Positions 1-6,950 of a stretch of DNA of 64,000 nucleotides are shown here, piece by piece. Each line of letters begins with the position of its first letter. Positions within the stretch are counted from its first letter, which is position 1. Location of the stretch: the NCBI RefSeq assembly GCF_000735695.2, contig NZ_JASZ02000011.1, positions 62,001 to 126,000 on the forward strand, given 5' to 3'. The position numbers were made by a program, and so were the translations under genes. This DNA comes from Kaistella haifensis DSM 19056 (GTDB lineage: Bacteria > Bacteroidota > Bacteroidia > Flavobacteriales > Weeksellaceae). A model generated the notes under the pieces. It was not told the origin of the DNA and ran no database searches. It saw nothing but the letters and a program-made list of their open reading frames with translations.

Positions 1-416
1 GCAATTTGGAAATTAAGGTAATAGGTAAAGGAAATAAAGCGCGGATCATTCCAATTTCTTCTGGTCTTGCGCAGAAAATGCAGGATTATTTGAAAGATCG
101 TAAACCCCTGAAAGACCACGATTCGTATTTCTTCATCAATGCAAAAGGAAAAAAACTGAATGATAAATTTGTCTATTCAACAGTTAATTCCTACCTTAGT
201 CTTGTAACTTCGAAGAAGAAAAAGAGCCCTCATATTTTGAGACATAGTTTTGCAACACATGTCTTGGAGCATGGGGCTGAAATTTCTAAAGTGAAGAAAA
301 TCATGGGGCACTCGTCGCTTGCATCAACGCAGGTGTACACAAGCTCTAATATAGAACAACTAAAAAAAGTTTTTAACAATGCTCATCCAAGAGCTAAAAA
401 AAATGTAGAGTTATGA
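1..416 (+). CDS. xerC: Tyrosine recombinase, XerC/XerD type (C-terminal part only)
   Basis: This is the C-terminal catalytic half of a tyrosine recombinase, the family that resolves chromosome dimers at dif. The reading frame is open through the left edge, and the first in-window TTG at 6 is not a real start because conserved sequence runs straight into it. Visible active-site elements are the beta-hairpin Lys in KGNKAR (near 36), HxxR in HILRH (about 231), GHSS (about 309) and the nucleophile Tyr in TQVYT (336-338). A short basic tail follows, as in Xer proteins. The stop codon overlaps the hpf start (ATGA at 413-416), so the two are probably translationally coupled. XerC, XerD or a single XerH-like enzyme cannot be separated from this fragment; family assignment is firm. 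Confidence 0.85.
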   Translation, partial: NLEIKVIGKGNKARIIPISSGLAQKMQDYLKDRKPLKDHDSYFFINAKGKKLNDKFVYSTVNSYLSLVTSKKKKSPHILRHSFATHVLEHGAEISKVKKIMGHSSLASTQVYTSSNIEQLKKVFNNAHPRAKKNVEL

Positions 417-703
417 AAATTTCAGTACAGTCAATCGGATTGACACCACACGCACCACTTGAAGAATATATTGAAAAAAAGTTAAGCAAGCTGGAGACTT
501 ATTATGATAAAATTGTAGAATGTAAAGTATATCTGAAAGTGGAGAACAAGTCGGATAAAGAAAACAAAACTGCCGAGATTATTTTGGCTGTTCCGGGTGA
601 TGATATCGTGGTAAAGAAGACAACTTCAAGTTTTGAAGAAAGTTTAGATCTTTGTGCTGAGGTTGCTAAGAAGCTGTTAATCAAGAAAAAAGAACTCGCT
701 TAA
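413..703 (+). CDS. hpf: Ribosome hibernation promoting factor, short form
   Basis: This 96-residue protein matches the short HPF/YfiA (RaiA) family, which binds the 30S decoding channel and inactivates or dimerises ribosomes in slow growth. It begins MKISVQSIGLTPHAPLEEYI and shows the beta-alpha-beta-beta-beta-alpha layout expected of the family, with a basic patch near the C-terminus (KKLLIKKKELA). It lacks the long C-terminal dimerisation domain of long HPF. Its ATG overlaps the recombinase stop by four bases and it is followed by a tRNA cluster and tuf, so it sits next to the translation machinery it acts on. The start is fixed by the overlap and by the alignment of the first beta strand. 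Confidence in the family is high. Confidence 0.92.
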   Translation: MKISVQSIGLTPHAPLEEYIEKKLSKLETYYDKIVECKVYLKVENKSDKENKTAEIILAVPGDDIVVKKTTSSFEESLDLCAEVAKKLLIKKKELA

Positions 704-733
704 AAAAAAATGTGATTTTTTTTCTAAAATAAT

Positions 734-765
734 TTGTAGAATTCAAAAAAACTCCCTTATATTTG
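734..765 (+). promoter_or_regulatory. Bacteroidota promoter of the tRNA cluster
   Basis: A -33 TTG at 734-736 and a -7 element TATATTTG at 758-765 are separated by 21 nt, matching the Bacteroidota consensus. It lies 41 nt before tRNA-Thr(TGT) and is the likely promoter for the first two tRNAs. Confidence 0.75.
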
Positions 766-805
766 CACTCGCAAAAAGAGATAAGCGTTCTTTTGAAATC
801 TATTT

Positions 806-879
806 GCCTCCATAGCTCAGTTGGCTAGAGCAGCTGATTTGTAATCAGCAGGTCGTGGGTTCGAGTCCCTCTGGAGGCT
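806..879 (+). tRNA. tRNA-Thr (TGT)
   Basis: A complete cloverleaf. The acceptor arm GCCTCCA pairs with TGGAGGC, the anticodon stem CTGAT/ATCAG encloses the loop TTTGTAA with anticodon TGT, and the T arm contains GGTTCGAGTCC. The discriminator base is T at 879; CCA is not encoded. It is the first tRNA of a four-gene cluster. Confidence 0.97.
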
Positions 880-901
880 CATTTTTGTAAATTAAGATAT
901 T

Positions 902-984
902 GGGGAGATTCCAGAGTGGCCAAATGGATCAGACTGTAACTCTGCTGTCTTACGACTTCGCAGGTTCGAATCCTGCTCTCCCCA
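902..984 (+). tRNA. tRNA-Tyr (GTA)
   Basis: The acceptor GGGGAGA pairs with TCTCCCC, the discriminator is A, the anticodon loop CTGTAAC reads GTA, and a long variable arm is present, as expected for a class II tRNA-Tyr. The T arm GGTTCGAATCC is intact. It probably shares a transcript with the tRNA-Thr 22 nt upstream. Confidence 0.97.
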
Positions 985-1001
985 CTTTTTTTACAAAAAA
1001 T

Positions 1002-1031
1002 TTGCAGGTTCAAAAAAAAGTTTTAAATTTG
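1002..1031 (+). promoter_or_regulatory. Promoter of tRNA-Gly
   Basis: TTG at 1002-1004, 19 nt, then TAAATTTG at 1024-1031. It lies between tRNA-Tyr and tRNA-Gly, so the second pair of tRNAs has its own promoter. Confidence 0.75.
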
Positions 1032-1059
1032 CACACCGTTTGCCAACAAACACAAAAAT

Positions 1060-1132
1060 GCGGAAGTAGCTCAGTTGGTAGAGCGTCAGCCTTCCAAGCT
1101 GAATGTCGCGAGTTCGACCCTCGTCTTCCGCT
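1060..1132 (+). tRNA. tRNA-Gly (TCC)
   Basis: The acceptor GCGGAAG pairs with CTTCCGC, the anticodon stem TCAGC/GCTGA encloses CTTCCAA (anticodon TCC), and the T arm AGTTCGACCCT is intact. The discriminator is T. Confidence 0.97.
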
Positions 1133-1137
1133 CAAAG

Positions 1138-1173
1138 AAAATCACAACCAACAAAGGATTGTGATTTTTTTTT
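1138..1173 (+). terminator. Hairpin and T-run between tRNA-Gly and tRNA-Thr
   Basis: ATCACAA (1141-1147) and TTGTGAT (1159-1165) form a stem followed by nine T. It looks like a rho-independent terminator, yet the next tRNA begins at 1182 with no promoter of its own visible, so it may be partial or may serve processing. Confidence 0.7.
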
Positions 1174-1181
1174 AAAGTTTT

Positions 1182-1253
1182 GCCGACTTAGCTCAGGGGT
1201 AGAGCGCTTCCTTGGTAAGGAAGAGGTCGTGAGTTCAAATCTCATAGTTGGCT
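1182..1253 (+). tRNA. tRNA-Thr (GGT)
   Basis: The acceptor GCCGACT pairs with AGTTGGC (one G-T pair), the anticodon stem CTTCC/GGAAG encloses TTGGTAA with anticodon GGT, and the T arm AGTTCAAATCT is intact. With the TGT tRNA at 806 it gives two threonine isoacceptors in one cluster. Confidence 0.97.
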
Positions 1254-1260
1254 CTGTAGA

Positions 1261-1294
1261 AAATCCCTCGATTTTGGTTGAGGGATTTTTTTTT
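1261..1294 (+). terminator. Terminator of the tRNA cluster
   Basis: AAATCCCTC (1261-1269) pairs with GAGGGATTT (1280-1288), followed by a T-run. A strong rho-independent terminator closing the tRNA cluster. Confidence 0.85.
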
Positions 1295-1402
1295 GAAACA
1301 ATGTAATGGAACTGCAAAATTGACGTCATTGTTTGTACAAAAAGGATGATGTTAAATAAATTGTAAAATCATTAATGATTTTCATAAATAAATAATTTTC
1401 CT

Positions 1403-1557
1403 TAAATTTGCAATCCGATATTATAAGGAAACCAAGGTTGTCGCAATATTTGTCGATTGAATATTTATTTTTTTTTAAAAAAAATTTCCAATATTCAAAA
1501 AATCACTATATTTGCGCACTGAAAATTTTAATAAATAATTAAATAAATAATTAAATC
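1403..1557 (+). promoter_or_regulatory. tuf upstream region with two candidate promoters
   Basis: Two -7 elements are visible, TAAATTTG at 1403-1410 and TATATTTG at 1507-1514, each without a clean -33 TTG. The nearer one gives a leader of about 40 nt rich in A and T. Two promoters would suit a gene as highly expressed as tuf. The stretch 1295-1402 shows no gene. Confidence 0.6.
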
Positions 1558-2745
1558 ATGGCAAAGGAAACGTTTAATCGTAACAAACCACACTTGAACA
1601 TTGGTACCATCGGTCACGTAGACCATGGTAAAACTACACTTACTGCTGCAATCAGTAAAGTATTATCTGATAAAGGATTCGGTACTGCAAGAGATTTCTC
1701 CTCTATCGACTCTGCACCAGAAGAAAAAGAAAGAGGTATTACTATCAACACTGCTCACATCGAATATGAAACTGCAAACAGACACTACGCTCACGTAGAC
1801 TGTCCAGGTCACGCCGATTATGTAAAAAACATGGTTACTGGTGCTGCGCAAATGGACGGAGCTATCTTAGTAGTAGCTGCAACTGACGGACCAATGCCTC
1901 AAACTAGAGAGCACATCCTTCTTTGTCGTCAGGTAAACGTACCAAGAGTATTGGTATTCATGAACAAAGTGGATATGGTAGATGATCCAGAATTGTTAGA
2001 ATTAGTAGAACTTGAAGTTAGAGATCTTCTTTCTTCTTACGAATATGACGGTGATAACTCTCCAGTTATCCAAGGTTCAGCTCTAGGTGCTCTTAACGGA
2101 GATCCTAAATGGGTTGCTACTGTAGAAGAATTAATGGATGCTGTTGATTCTTGGATCGAACTTCCAGTAAGAGATCAAGATAAGCCATTCTTGATGCCAA
2201 TCGAAGACGTATTCTCTATTACTGGTAGAGGTACTGTAGCAACTGGTAGAATCGAGGCTGGTGTTATCAACACTGGAGATCCAGTAGATATTGTAGGTAT
2301 GGGTGATGAGAAATTAACATCAACTGTAACTGGGGTAGAGATGTTTAGAAAAATCCTTGACAGAGGTGAAGCTGGTGATAACGTAGGTATCTTGTTGAGA
2401 GGTATTGAGAAAACTGACATCAAGAGAGGTATGGTTATCGCAAAAGCAGGTTCTGTAACTCCACACAAAAAATTCAAGGCTGAGGTTTACGTTCTTTCAA
2501 AAGAAGAAGGTGGTCGTCACACTCCATTCCACAACAAATATCGTCCTCAGTTCTATGTTAGAACTACTGACGTTACAGGTGAGATCTTCTTGCCAGAAGG
2601 TGTAGAAATGGTAATGCCTGGTGATAACTTAACTATTACTGTAGAATTGTTACAACCAATCGCTCTTAACGTAGGTCTTAGATTTGCGATCAGAGAAGGT
2701 GGTAGAACAGTTGGTGCAGGTCAGGTAACTGAAATCTTAGATTAA
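1558..2745 (+). CDS. tuf: Elongation factor Tu
   Basis: EF-Tu, 395 residues, the GTPase that delivers aminoacyl-tRNA to the ribosomal A site. The G1 P-loop GHVDHGKT (about residues 19-26), the switch motif RGITI, the G3 motif DCPGH (about 81-85) and the G4 motif NKVD (about 136-139) are all intact, followed by the two beta-barrel domains ending in [13 protein letters not shown]. Length and start are standard for the family. Codon use is strongly biased, as in other highly expressed genes here. It is followed by a strong terminator and then tRNA-Trp-secE-nusG, the common bacterial order. Nothing is missing or unusual. Confidence 0.99.
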   Translation: MAKETFNRNKPHLNIGTIGHVDHGKTTLTAAISKVLSDKGFGTARDFSSIDSAPEEKERGITINTAHIEYETANRHYAHVDCPGHADYVKNMVTGAAQMDGAILVVAATDGPMPQTREHILLCRQVNVPRVLVFMNKVDMVDDPELLELVELEVRDLLSSYEYDGDNSPVIQGSALGALNGDPKWVATVEELMDAVDSWIELPVRDQDKPFLMPIEDVFSITGRGTVATGRIEAGVINTGDPVDIVGMGDEKLTSTVTGVEMFRKILDRGEAGDNVGILLRGIEKTDIKRGMVIAKAGSVTPHKKFKAEVYVLSKEEGGRHTPFHNKYRPQFYVRTTDVTGEIFLPEGVEMVMPGDNLTITVELLQPIALNVGLRFAIREGGRTVGAGQVTEILD

Positions 2746-2762
2746 TTTCTAATTAAATAATA

Positions 2763-2795
2763 AAGTTCCGTAGGGAAACTTACGGAACTTTTTTT
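2763..2795 (+). terminator. tuf terminator
   Basis: A perfect 10-bp stem, AAGTTCCGTA (2763-2772) with TACGGAACTT (2781-2790), followed by a T-run. It ends just before tRNA-Trp. Confidence 0.92.
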
Positions 2796-2800
2796 AATCT

Positions 2801-2871
2801 ACGGGCATCGTCCAATGGTAGGATACCGGTCTCCAAAACCGTTGATCAGGGTTCGAATCCTTGTGCCCGTG
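2801..2871 (+). tRNA. tRNA-Trp (CCA)
   Basis: The acceptor ACGGGCA pairs with TGCCCGT, the anticodon loop CTCCAAA reads CCA, and the T arm GGTTCGAATCC is intact; the discriminator is G. It starts six nt after the tuf terminator and lies 13 nt before secE, so some read-through from tuf or an overlapping promoter is implied. Confidence 0.97.
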
Positions 2872-2884
2872 CAAATAATAGATA

Positions 2885-3088
2885 ATGAGTTTAGTTGATT
2901 TTTTAAAAGGTTCTTATACCGAATTTAAAGATAAAGTAGAGTGGCCAAAATGGCCAGATCTGCAATCTTCCACTATTGTAGTTACTATTTCTACTGTTAT
3001 TTTAGCATTGTTTACTTTCGGTGTAGATTCATTATTCAGTAAATCTATCACCAATTTAATAACGATATTAATCAACCTGTTCAATTAA
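2885..3088 (+). CDS. secE: Preprotein translocase subunit SecE
   Basis: A 67-residue single-span SecE, the small subunit that clamps SecY in the Sec translocon. The N-terminal amphipathic helix (FLKGSYTEFKDKVEWPKWPD) contains the conserved VEWP motif and is followed by one hydrophobic segment (about residues 30-50). Length is typical of the short SecE found outside enterobacteria. It lies between tRNA-Trp and nusG with 14 nt to the latter, the classical secE-nusG pair, and is presumably co-transcribed with it. Confidence 0.95.
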   Translation: MSLVDFLKGSYTEFKDKVEWPKWPDLQSSTIVVTISTVILALFTFGVDSLFSKSITNLITILINLFN

Positions 3089-3102
3089 AATTATTTTCCA
3101 AA

Positions 3103-3645
3103 ATGAGTGACTTGAAGTGGTATGTTCTGAAATCCATCAGCGGACAGGAAAATAAGGTGAAGGCCTATATTGAGAATGAAATGAAGCGTCTTGGTTTCGA
3201 AGCTTACGTAACCCAAGTGGTCATTCCAATGGAGAAGGTGATCCAAATGAGAAATGGGAAAAAGGTTCCGAAAGAAAAACCTTATTACCCAGGTTACTTA
3301 ATGGTAGAAGCTAATTTGATGGGAGAAATTCCTCACATCATCAAAAATATACCAGGAGTAATTTCTTTTTTAAGTTTGACAAAAGGTGGAGATCCGGTTC
3401 CGATGCGTAAAGCAGAAGTAAACCGAATGCTTGGTAGAATGGATGAACTTTCAGAGTTCGCAGTAGATATTGAAATCCCATATGTTGTTGGTGATAGCGT
3501 AAAAGTAATCGACGGACCCTTCAACGGATTTAATGGTACAGTGGAAAAAATCCATGAGGATAAAAAGAAAATAGAAGTATCTGTAATGATATTTGGTAGA
3601 AAAACGCCGATGGAACTTAGCTTTATGCAGGTGGAGAAAGTGTAA
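3103..3645 (+). CDS. nusG: Transcription termination/antitermination factor NusG
   Basis: NusG, 180 residues, which binds the RNA polymerase clamp to modulate pausing and couples transcription to Rho or ribosomes. An NGN domain (about 1-115, starting LKWYVLKSISGQENKVKAYI) is followed by a KOW domain with VIDGPFNGFNGTV (about 131-143). Motif order and length match the housekeeping protein rather than the shorter UpxY/RfaH-like paralogues of capsule loci. It shares an operon with secE and is followed by a terminator. Start ATG is the only reasonable one. Confidence 0.97.
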   Translation: MSDLKWYVLKSISGQENKVKAYIENEMKRLGFEAYVTQVVIPMEKVIQMRNGKKVPKEKPYYPGYLMVEANLMGEIPHIIKNIPGVISFLSLTKGGDPVPMRKAEVNRMLGRMDELSEFAVDIEIPYVVGDSVKVIDGPFNGFNGTVEKIHEDKKKIEVSVMIFGRKTPMELSFMQVEKV

Positions 3646-3664
3646 GATACTTATAAAATATTAT

Positions 3665-3697
3665 AAAAAGACTGTTCAAAAGAGCAGTCTTTTTATT
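3665..3697 (+). terminator. secE-nusG terminator
   Basis: AAAAAGACTG and CAGTCTTTTT form a stem around a short A-rich loop and are followed by T-rich sequence. Confidence 0.88.
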
Positions 3698-3802
3698 TGG
3701 AAAAATCTCAAATGTGTTCGCCAGATTTCTTCTGTAAGTACGGCTCGATCAAAATTGAAATAAAATTTTTATAACTCATTACTAAAAATCAGTGGATTAC
3801 AC

Positions 3803-3832
3803 TTGCAGATTCAAAAATAATTCTTAATTTTG
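3803..3832 (+). promoter_or_regulatory. Promoter of the rplKAJL operon
   Basis: TTG at 3803-3805, 19 nt, TAATTTTG at 3825-3832, giving a leader of roughly 90 nt before rplK. Confidence 0.78.
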
Positions 3833-3835
3833 CAG

Positions 3836-3928
3836 TCCGAAATATAAGCTCGGTAGGTGAGAATCAGAGTTTATATAGAATAATAAATGCTTCCACATTC
3901 ATTATTTACTAATTTTTAAAACAAAAAA
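3836..3928 (+). promoter_or_regulatory. rplK leader, possible L1-binding site
   Basis: The leader contains GCTCGGTAGGTGAG (3849-3862) followed by AATCAGAGTTTATAT, which can fold into a short hairpin with a purine-rich internal loop. In many bacteria L1 represses the L11-L1 mRNA through such a leader. The match is by position and general shape only. Confidence 0.35.
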
Positions 3929-4372
3929 ATGGCTAAAAAAGTCTTTAAAATGGTTAAACTCCAGGTTAAAGGAGGGGCAGCAAACCCTTCTCCACCAGTT
4001 GGACCAGCACTAGGTTCTGCCGGTGTGAACATCATGGAGTTTTGTAAACAATTTAACGGAAGAACGCAAGACAAGCCTGGGCAAGTTTTACCTGTAGTAA
4101 TTACAGTATACGAAGACAAATCTTTTGAATTCGTTATTAAAACTCCACCAGCTGCGATCCAATTATTAGAAGCTTCTAAAGTGAAGAAAGGTTCTGGTGA
4201 ACCAAACAGAGCGAAAGTAGGAGCGGTTACTTGGGCACAAGTACAAAAAATCGCAGAAGATAAAATGACAGATCTTAACTGTTTTACGTTAGACTCTGCG
4301 ATGACTATGATCGCAGGTACTGCAAGATCTATGGGATTGAGAGTAACAGGAACTAAACCAACTAACGCTTAA
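3929..4372 (+). CDS. rplK: 50S ribosomal protein L11
   Basis: L11, 147 residues, which with 23S rRNA forms the GTPase-associated centre. The N-terminal domain has the PPVGPALG motif (near residue 24) and the C-terminal rRNA-binding domain runs to the end ([12 protein letters not shown]-like signature near 128-140). First gene of the L11-L1-L10-L7/L12 cluster, 11 nt ahead of rplA. Start and length agree with the family; the sequence is unremarkable. Confidence 0.98.
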   Translation: MAKKVFKMVKLQVKGGAANPSPPVGPALGSAGVNIMEFCKQFNGRTQDKPGQVLPVVITVYEDKSFEFVIKTPPAAIQLLEASKVKKGSGEPNRAKVGAVTWAQVQKIAEDKMTDLNCFTLDSAMTMIAGTARSMGLRVTGTKPTNA

Positions 4373-4383
4373 AACTAGTAGAA

Positions 4384-5076
4384 ATGGCAAAATTAACAAA
4401 AAAGCAAAAGGAAGCTTTAAGCAAAATTGAGAAAAACAAAGTATATACTCTTGACGAAGCTTCTGCTTTGGTTAAAGAAGTGAACTTTGCAAAATTTGAC
4501 GCTTCTGTAGATATCGCAGTTAGATTGGGTGTTGATCCTAGAAAAGCTAACCAAATGGTAAGAGGGGTTGTATCCCTTCCTCACGGTACCGGTAAAGATG
4601 TAAAAGTTTTGGCGCTTGTAACTCCTGACAAGGAAGCAGAAGCTAAAGAAGCTGGTGCAGATTACGTAGGTCTTGATGAATACTTACAGAAAATTAAAGA
4701 TGGCTGGACAGATGTTGACGTAATCGTTACCATGCCGGCTGTAATGGGAAAACTAGGTCCATTAGGTAGAGTATTAGGTCCAAGAGGATTGATGCCAAAC
4801 CCTAAATCTGGAACTGTTACCATGGAAATCGGTAAAGCTGTAACTGAAGTGAAAGCTGGTAAAATCGATTTCAAAGTTGACAAATACGGTATTATCCACG
4901 CTGGAATTGGTAAAGTATCTTTCGATGCTGCTAAAATTAAAGAAAACGCACAAGAATTGGTGCAAACTTTACTTAAATTGAAACCAACTGCAGCTAAAGG
5001 TACTTATGTAAAAAGTATTTACTTATCTTCTACCATGAGTCCTGGTATTGCAATCGATACTAAATCTGTAAACTAA
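4384..5076 (+). CDS. rplA: 50S ribosomal protein L1
   Basis: L1, 230 residues, a component of the mobile L1 stalk at the E site and often the autoregulator of its own operon. Family landmarks include [11 protein letters not shown] and [15 protein letters not shown] (near residues 130-145). It follows rplK by 11 nt and precedes rplJ by 14 nt. Length is normal. Possible translational feedback on the rplK leader is an inference from the family. Confidence 0.98.
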   Translation: MAKLTKKQKEALSKIEKNKVYTLDEASALVKEVNFAKFDASVDIAVRLGVDPRKANQMVRGVVSLPHGTGKDVKVLALVTPDKEAEAKEAGADYVGLDEYLQKIKDGWTDVDVIVTMPAVMGKLGPLGRVLGPRGLMPNPKSGTVTMEIGKAVTEVKAGKIDFKVDKYGIIHAGIGKVSFDAAKIKENAQELVQTLLKLKPTAAKGTYVKSIYLSSTMSPGIAIDTKSVN

Positions 5077-5090
5077 AATCTGATAAGACA

Positions 5091-5687
5091 ATGACAAAAG
5101 AAGATAAAGTATTAGTAATACAAGAAATAAAAGAAATGTTACAAGACGCGAAAGTGGTTTATGTAGCAAATCTTGAAGGAATGAATGCTGCGTCGACTTC
5201 AGATTTTAGAAGACAAGCATTTAAACAAAACATTACACTTAAAGTTGTAAAAAATACATTGTTGCAGAAAGCAATGGAACAAATCGACGGAGTAGATTAC
5301 TCTGAAATGTTCCCAACTTTCAAAGGAAACACAGCGGTAATGGTAGCTGATACAGCTAACGCACCAGCTAAATTAATACAGGGATTCAGAAAAAAAGCTG
5401 AATTCCCTGCTTTGAAATCTGCTTTCTTACAAGAGACTTTCTACATCGGTGATGAAAACTTAGGCACTCTTGCCAACATCAAGTCAAGAGAAGAAATGAT
5501 CGGAGAAATCATCGGATTGCTTCAATCACCAATCAGAAACGTACTTTCTGCTCTTCAAAACAAACCGGAAACTGTTGAGGCAAAAGCCGAAGAAACTGCT
5601 GCTCCAGCTGCTGAAGAAACCAAAGTAGAAGAAACTGCAGCTCCAGAAGCTAGCGCTGAAGCTACGGACGCACCTAGTGCAGAGTAA
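5091..5687 (+). CDS. rplJ: 50S ribosomal protein L10 with acidic tail
   Basis: L10 (P0), which anchors L7/L12 dimers to the ribosomal stalk base. The globular N-terminal domain covers about residues 1-125 and the L12-binding helix follows ([20 protein letters not shown]). Beyond it is a tail of about 40 residues of Ala, Glu, Pro and Thr with short repeats such as EETAAPA, so the protein is 198 residues against about 165 in E. coli. Such low-complexity tails appear in some Bacteroidota L10 proteins; its role is unknown. Gene order is standard. Confidence 0.96.
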   Translation: MTKEDKVLVIQEIKEMLQDAKVVYVANLEGMNAASTSDFRRQAFKQNITLKVVKNTLLQKAMEQIDGVDYSEMFPTFKGNTAVMVADTANAPAKLIQGFRKKAEFPALKSAFLQETFYIGDENLGTLANIKSREEMIGEIIGLLQSPIRNVLSALQNKPETVEAKAEETAAPAAEETKVEETAAPEASAEATDAPSAE

Positions 5688-5740
5688 TTAGACTCAAAAA
5701 AAATCAAAATAAATCGTTCAACAAATTAAAACATTACAAA

Positions 5741-6106
5741 ATGTCAGATTTAAAAAATTTAGCGGAAACGCTAGTAAACTTAACCGTAAAAGACGTAAAT
5801 GAATTAGCTGCTATCCTTAAGGATGAGTACGGAATCGAGCCAGCTGCTGCTGCTGTAGTTATGGCTGCAGGTGGTGGTGAAGCTGCTGAAGAAAAAACAG
5901 AATTCGATGTAATCCTTAAATCAGCTGGTGCTTCTAAATTAGCAGTTGTTAAATTGGTAAAAGATTTAACTGGTGCTGGTCTTAAAGAAGCTAAAGATAT
6001 GGTAGATGGTGCTCCTGCTCCAATCAAAACTGGTATCTCTAAAGACGAAGCTGAAGCTTTGAAAAAACAATTAGAAGAAGCTGGTGCAGAAGTAGAATTG
6101 AAGTAA
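5741..6106 (+). CDS. rplL: 50S ribosomal protein L7/L12
   Basis: L7/L12, 121 residues. An N-terminal dimerisation helix (about 1-30) is joined by an Ala/Gly hinge (about 36-52) to the C-terminal factor-binding domain with [20 protein letters not shown], which recruits EF-Tu, EF-G and IF2. The gene ends the r-protein operon and is followed by a clear terminator, so rpoB is not expected to be reached by this transcript. Confidence 0.98.
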   Translation: MSDLKNLAETLVNLTVKDVNELAAILKDEYGIEPAAAAVVMAAGGGEAAEEKTEFDVILKSAGASKLAVVKLVKDLTGAGLKEAKDMVDGAPAPIKTGISKDEAEALKKQLEEAGAEVELK

Positions 6107-6128
6107 TCATTACTCAATAATATAATAG

Positions 6129-6161
6129 AAGCGACAGGTTTACACCTAGTCGCTTTTTTTT
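6129..6161 (+). terminator. rplKAJL operon terminator
   Basis: AAGCGAC and GTCGCTT flank the loop and a run of nine T follows. It separates rplL from the inserted secreted-protein genes. Confidence 0.9.
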
Positions 6162-6181
6162 TATGTTAAGTTTTGTTATTG

Positions 6182-6213
6182 TTGATAATAAGTCTTTATT
6201 TTTATTACCTTTG
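6182..6213 (+). promoter_or_regulatory. Promoter of the 6218 gene
   Basis: TTG (6182-6184), 21 nt, TACCTTTG (6206-6213). The GTG at 6218 is only four nt beyond the element, so the transcript may be leaderless. Confidence 0.7.
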
Positions 6214-6217
6214 CAAA

Positions 6218-6868
6218 GTGAAAAAAAATTTATTTCCTTTCCCTGAGAAAGTAAAGTTTAGTGCCATTATATTACCAAAATGCTGGCATTTATCTTTTTT
6301 ATTAACTTTTTTTTCACTTTTTACACTTTCTGCTCAGAAAATTCATGTAGACTCTCTCGCCACAGCAAATATTACTGTCGTTGGAGATGCCTGTATTTAT
6401 TCAAAAGACGAAGCGTTCAATGAGCAAATATCAAATAACAAAAACCTACAGCAATATTCCAAAGTCATTAGATTTAATGATAATAAAATAAGAATTATTG
6501 CGAAAAATTCTGATGTACAGTCTTCTACAAAACAAAACTTTGCAAGGGCTAAGCCAGAGAAAAAGCTCTTAGTTTCCAAGAAGAAGACTATTGAAATATC
6601 GGATTTACCCGAGAAAGAAATTCCGTTGAAAATTTCTAATGGTCTTGCCGGTACTCGGTTTCTAACCGGAAACGCTTTGGGAAATATTCCTTTTATTTCT
6701 CCCAGTAATAATTATTATAATTCAAAGAAATGTATAATTAACTACTGTAATGATTGTAGTTCATTGCTAGAGTTCTTATATCTAAGCAATTTTCTTTTAA
6801 CGCATAATATTAATAGATTACAGAATAAAGTTGCTGCCTTTTCTGTAAGACCACCGCCGCAGATTTAA
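6218..6868 (+). CDS. Uncharacterised secreted protein
   Basis: I do not recognise this protein of about 216 residues. The open frame extends upstream to 6173, but a promoter inside that stretch (TACCTTTG at 6206-6213) makes GTG at 6218 the most likely start. A signal peptide is visible (HLSFLLTFFSLFTLSAQ, cleavage likely after Ala), so it is exported. The mature part is Lys- and Asn-rich with no obvious fold, contains three cysteines close together near 6731-6760 (CIINYCNDCSS), and ends in VRPPPQI. It stands alone between the rplL terminator and the lectin-like gene. It could be a small cell-surface protein; no function can be given. Confidence 0.6.
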   Translation: MKKNLFPFPEKVKFSAIILPKCWHLSFLLTFFSLFTLSAQKIHVDSLATANITVVGDACIYSKDEAFNEQISNNKNLQQYSKVIRFNDNKIRIIAKNSDVQSSTKQNFARAKPEKKLLVSKKKTIEISDLPEKEIPLKISNGLAGTRFLTGNALGNIPFISPSNNYYNSKKCIINYCNDCSSLLEFLYLSNFLLTHNINRLQNKVAAFSVRPPPQI

Positions 6869-6902
6869 TTGATCATACGTTTTTTACTAGGTATTCTCTT
6901 TG
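6869..6902 (+). promoter_or_regulatory. Weak promoter upstream of the lectin-like gene
   Basis: TTG at 6869-6871 and TCTCTTTG at 6895-6902 (one mismatch to TAnnTTTG) with 23-nt spacing; leader of about 45 nt. Confidence 0.45.
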
Positions 6903-6950
6903 GGAATAGTTTTCCAAGGCGAATTATATATTTATTAATAATAATCTTTT

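Noticed and set aside
900-1175. ORF across the tRNA genes
   Set aside because: It covers tRNA-Tyr and tRNA-Gly and has no protein character.
5734-6117. Long antisense ORF opposite rplL
   Set aside because: A shadow of the Ala-rich coding sequence; no promoter or start signal.
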